From positions 38,705,021-38,769,020 of the forward strand of contig NC_058193.1 of NCBI RefSeq assembly GCF_907165205.1: 64,000 nucleotides of DNA, written 5' to 3'. Position 1 is the first letter of the stretch, and each line of letters begins with the position of its first letter. The position numbers were made by a program, and so were the translations under genes. Of the stretch, positions 62,297 through 64,000 are shown piece after piece. The notes under the pieces are model-generated. The model ran no database searches and was not told the origin of the DNA. It saw only the letters and a program-made list of their open reading frames with translations. Origin of the DNA: Coccinella septempunctata (taxonomy: Eukaryota; Arthropoda; Insecta; Coleoptera; Coccinellidae).

Positions 62297-63303
62297 CGGT
62301 TGTGCCGAGGTGGATGAAATTCTCAGATTTATTAGTAAAAAAGTTGCTCTTTCAGAATATGTGTCAGGTTTGGATTTACGATAATTTTCCTGGAAGCTAA
62401 AAGACTCGAAAGATGACCTTCGAAAAATTCCCAAAAGTTGGGTTCAGTTAAACATTCGTCAAGACCGAACGGTTGTGCCGAGATGGATGAAATTCTCAGA
62501 TTTAACACAAGAAGAGTTGCTCTTTCAGAATATGTATCACGTTTAGATCTTCGATCATTTTCCTGGAAGATAATCGACTCTAAAGATGACCTTCGAAAAA
62601 TTCGCGAAAAGTTGGGTTCAGTTTAAAATTCGTCAAGAACGAACGGTTGTGCCGAAATGAATGAAATTCTCAGATTTATTACTAGACGATTTGCTCCTTC
62701 AGAATATGTATCAAGTTCAGACCTACGATAATTTTCCTGGAAGATAATTGACTCGCAAGATGACCTTCAAAAAATTCCCAAAAAGTTGGGTTCAGTTAAA
62801 ACTTCCTCAAGACAGAACGGTTGTGCCAAGATGGATGAAATTCTCAGATTTATTACTGGAAGAGTTGCTCTTTCAGAATATGTACCATGTTTAGATCTAC
62901 GATAATTTTCCTGGAAGATAATCGACTCTAAAGATGACCTTCGAAAAATTCCCAAAAAGTTGGGTTCAGTTAAAACTTCCTCAAGACAGAACGGTTGTGC
63001 CAAGATGGATGAAATTCTCAGATTTATTACTGGAAGAGTTGCTCTTTCAGAATATGTATCATGTTTAGATCTACGATAATTTTCCTGGAAGATAATCGAC
63101 CCTAAAGATGACCTTCAAAAAATTCCCAAAAAGTTGGGTTCAGTTAAAACTTCCTCAAGACCGAACGGTTGTGCCGAGATGGATGAAATTCTCAGATTTA
63201 TTACTGGAAGAGTTGCTCTTTCAGAATATGTATCACGTTTAGATCTACGATAATTTTTATGGAAGATAATCGACTCGGAAGATGACCTTTGCTTTCCCAA
63301 AAA
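62297..63303. repeat. 174-bp satellite array, six copies
   Basis: The landmark CGGTTGTGCC occurs at 62297, 62470, 62644, 62818, 62992 and 63166, so five successive spacings are 173, 174, 174, 174 and 174 bp. Each unit carries GATGAAATTCTCAGATTTA, GTTGCTCTTTCAGAATATGT, AATTTTCCTGGAAG, AAGATGACCTTC and AAGTTGGGTTCAGTTAAA. Units 4-6 are nearly identical, the first the most diverged. 174 = 3 x 58, so the same minus-strand frame stays open in successive units and makes spurious repeat-encoded ORFs. The array ends near 63303 in a truncated unit. Confidence 0.93.
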
Positions 63304-64000
63304 GTTATTACTGTCTTAGCATATGGACGTTTTCTTCTAACTGCTATAGTTCTCAATATCCCCTGAGTAGACAACGAATTTCGACCAACCTGTATATATC
63401 ACGGAAGATCATTTAGAAAGGGACGGTGGGAAAGTCTTCTTTACAGGCGGTATTTTATTATCGTGAGTAAAATGGCGAAATACCAAGCAGGAAAATTCAT
63501 TGCTTTCCGTGGAAAACCTGAACATAATTAAACGATACGACGAAAAGGTTTTCATTGCGAACAAATTCAAGGTATGGTTCGAAAACTGCAAGAATATTCT
63601 GACGGTCCATGATAAATATTCACGAGCAGCCACTGTTACCTCATTTATAAGGCAAAAACTTATTCGTAAGAGCTTGCTTACGAGCTTTGAGCGTCTCATT
63701 CAAACTGATATTGCTTCTTCACGTTTCAATCACACCGAAGGGCGAATTTTTTCTGCCCCTTTTTGCCTGTATCAGTCTGGTATGGAACTCAGGAATACAG
63801 GTTGTTTACCTACTGAAGATGCAGCCAAAATGCAAGAGATGATTCTTTGTCCTAAACCATCAATACCTAATTCATGTTAAAATATGATACATTCCTTCTA
63901 AGATATGAGGTATAAAAAGTGGAAACTTTTCACACACTTTCGTTGACAAATCGAAAGGCAAGGACATATTCTTTCAAAATTCTCGATTGTGTTATAATTT
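63304..64000. other. right-hand end of window, one doubtful ORF
   Basis: A plus-strand frame from 63500 (TTG) to 63880 stays open for 126 codons and is of ordinary protein composition, ending in TAA. It has no ATG near its start, no recognised motif and no clear acceptor, so it could be a terminal exon, a transposon remnant or chance. The rest is AT-rich with nothing visible. Confidence 0.25.

Noticed and set aside
62767..63300. Repeated minus-strand ORFs encoding near-identical peptides
   Set aside because: Produced by the 174-bp satellite (58 codons per unit); no start context, splice sites or family, so not a repeat protein gene.
1..64000. CRISPR arrays, operons, bacterial or phage features
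   Set aside because: Genes are spliced with insect-type introns; no direct-repeat/spacer pattern exists. The 16-bp minisatellite has no unique spacers.

Overview
The window is nuclear DNA from an insect. Beetle-like is my guess; the sequence does not fix the order. Genes are split by short GT-AG introns, intergenic DNA is AT-rich, and there is an insect-type allatostatin-C/somatostatin-like receptor. I rebuilt exons by eye from splice sites and reading phase. Family names rest on remembered motifs and similarity, not on searches.

Layout. (1) 1-13.2 kb is mostly non-coding: a probable internal exon of an unknown minus-strand gene (1-229), a decayed LINE reverse transcriptase (about 4.2-4.65 kb), a 16-bp minisatellite (6.43-6.67 kb) and several GC-richer islands. 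(2) 13.2-15.3 kb holds a complete four-exon allatostatin-C receptor (+). (3) 16.9-32.3 kb is a dense island of six genes whose strands alternate: Zwilch (-), RalA (+), WDR24 (-), IFT57 (+), MIOS (-), M-Ras (+). This gives three head-to-head pairs with short shared promoters and two tail-to-tail pairs. WDR24 and MIOS are both GATOR2 subunits (amino-acid signalling to TORC1), RalA and M-Ras are Ras-family GTPases, IFT57 is an intraflagellar-transport subunit, and Zwilch is a kinetochore RZZ subunit. (4) 35.2-42.8 kb encodes a 750-residue-class kelch-repeat protein (+) with a long disordered insert and a C-terminal segment that probably closes the propeller. (5) 44.6-54.7 kb carries two large tandem minus-strand genes. 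Both encode SPAG17/PF6-like proteins (axonemal central apparatus), about 1531 and 1589 residues, two exons each, with introns at different places. (6) 54.7-64 kb is mainly non-coding: the last exon of a peptide GPCR (56.0-56.2 kb), a GC-rich hairpin-bearing repeat island (58.55-59.2 kb), three copies of a ~350-bp tandem repeat (60.0-60.9 kb) and six copies of an exact-period 174-bp satellite (62.3-63.3 kb).

The most unusual content is the tandem SPAG17-like pair, the alternating gene array joining two GATOR2 subunits to two Ras-family GTPases, and the hairpin island near 59 kb. Two exon junctions (Zwilch exon 4, WDR24 exons 7-8) do not close in frame with the most obvious splice sites; each has a weaker in-frame alternative.
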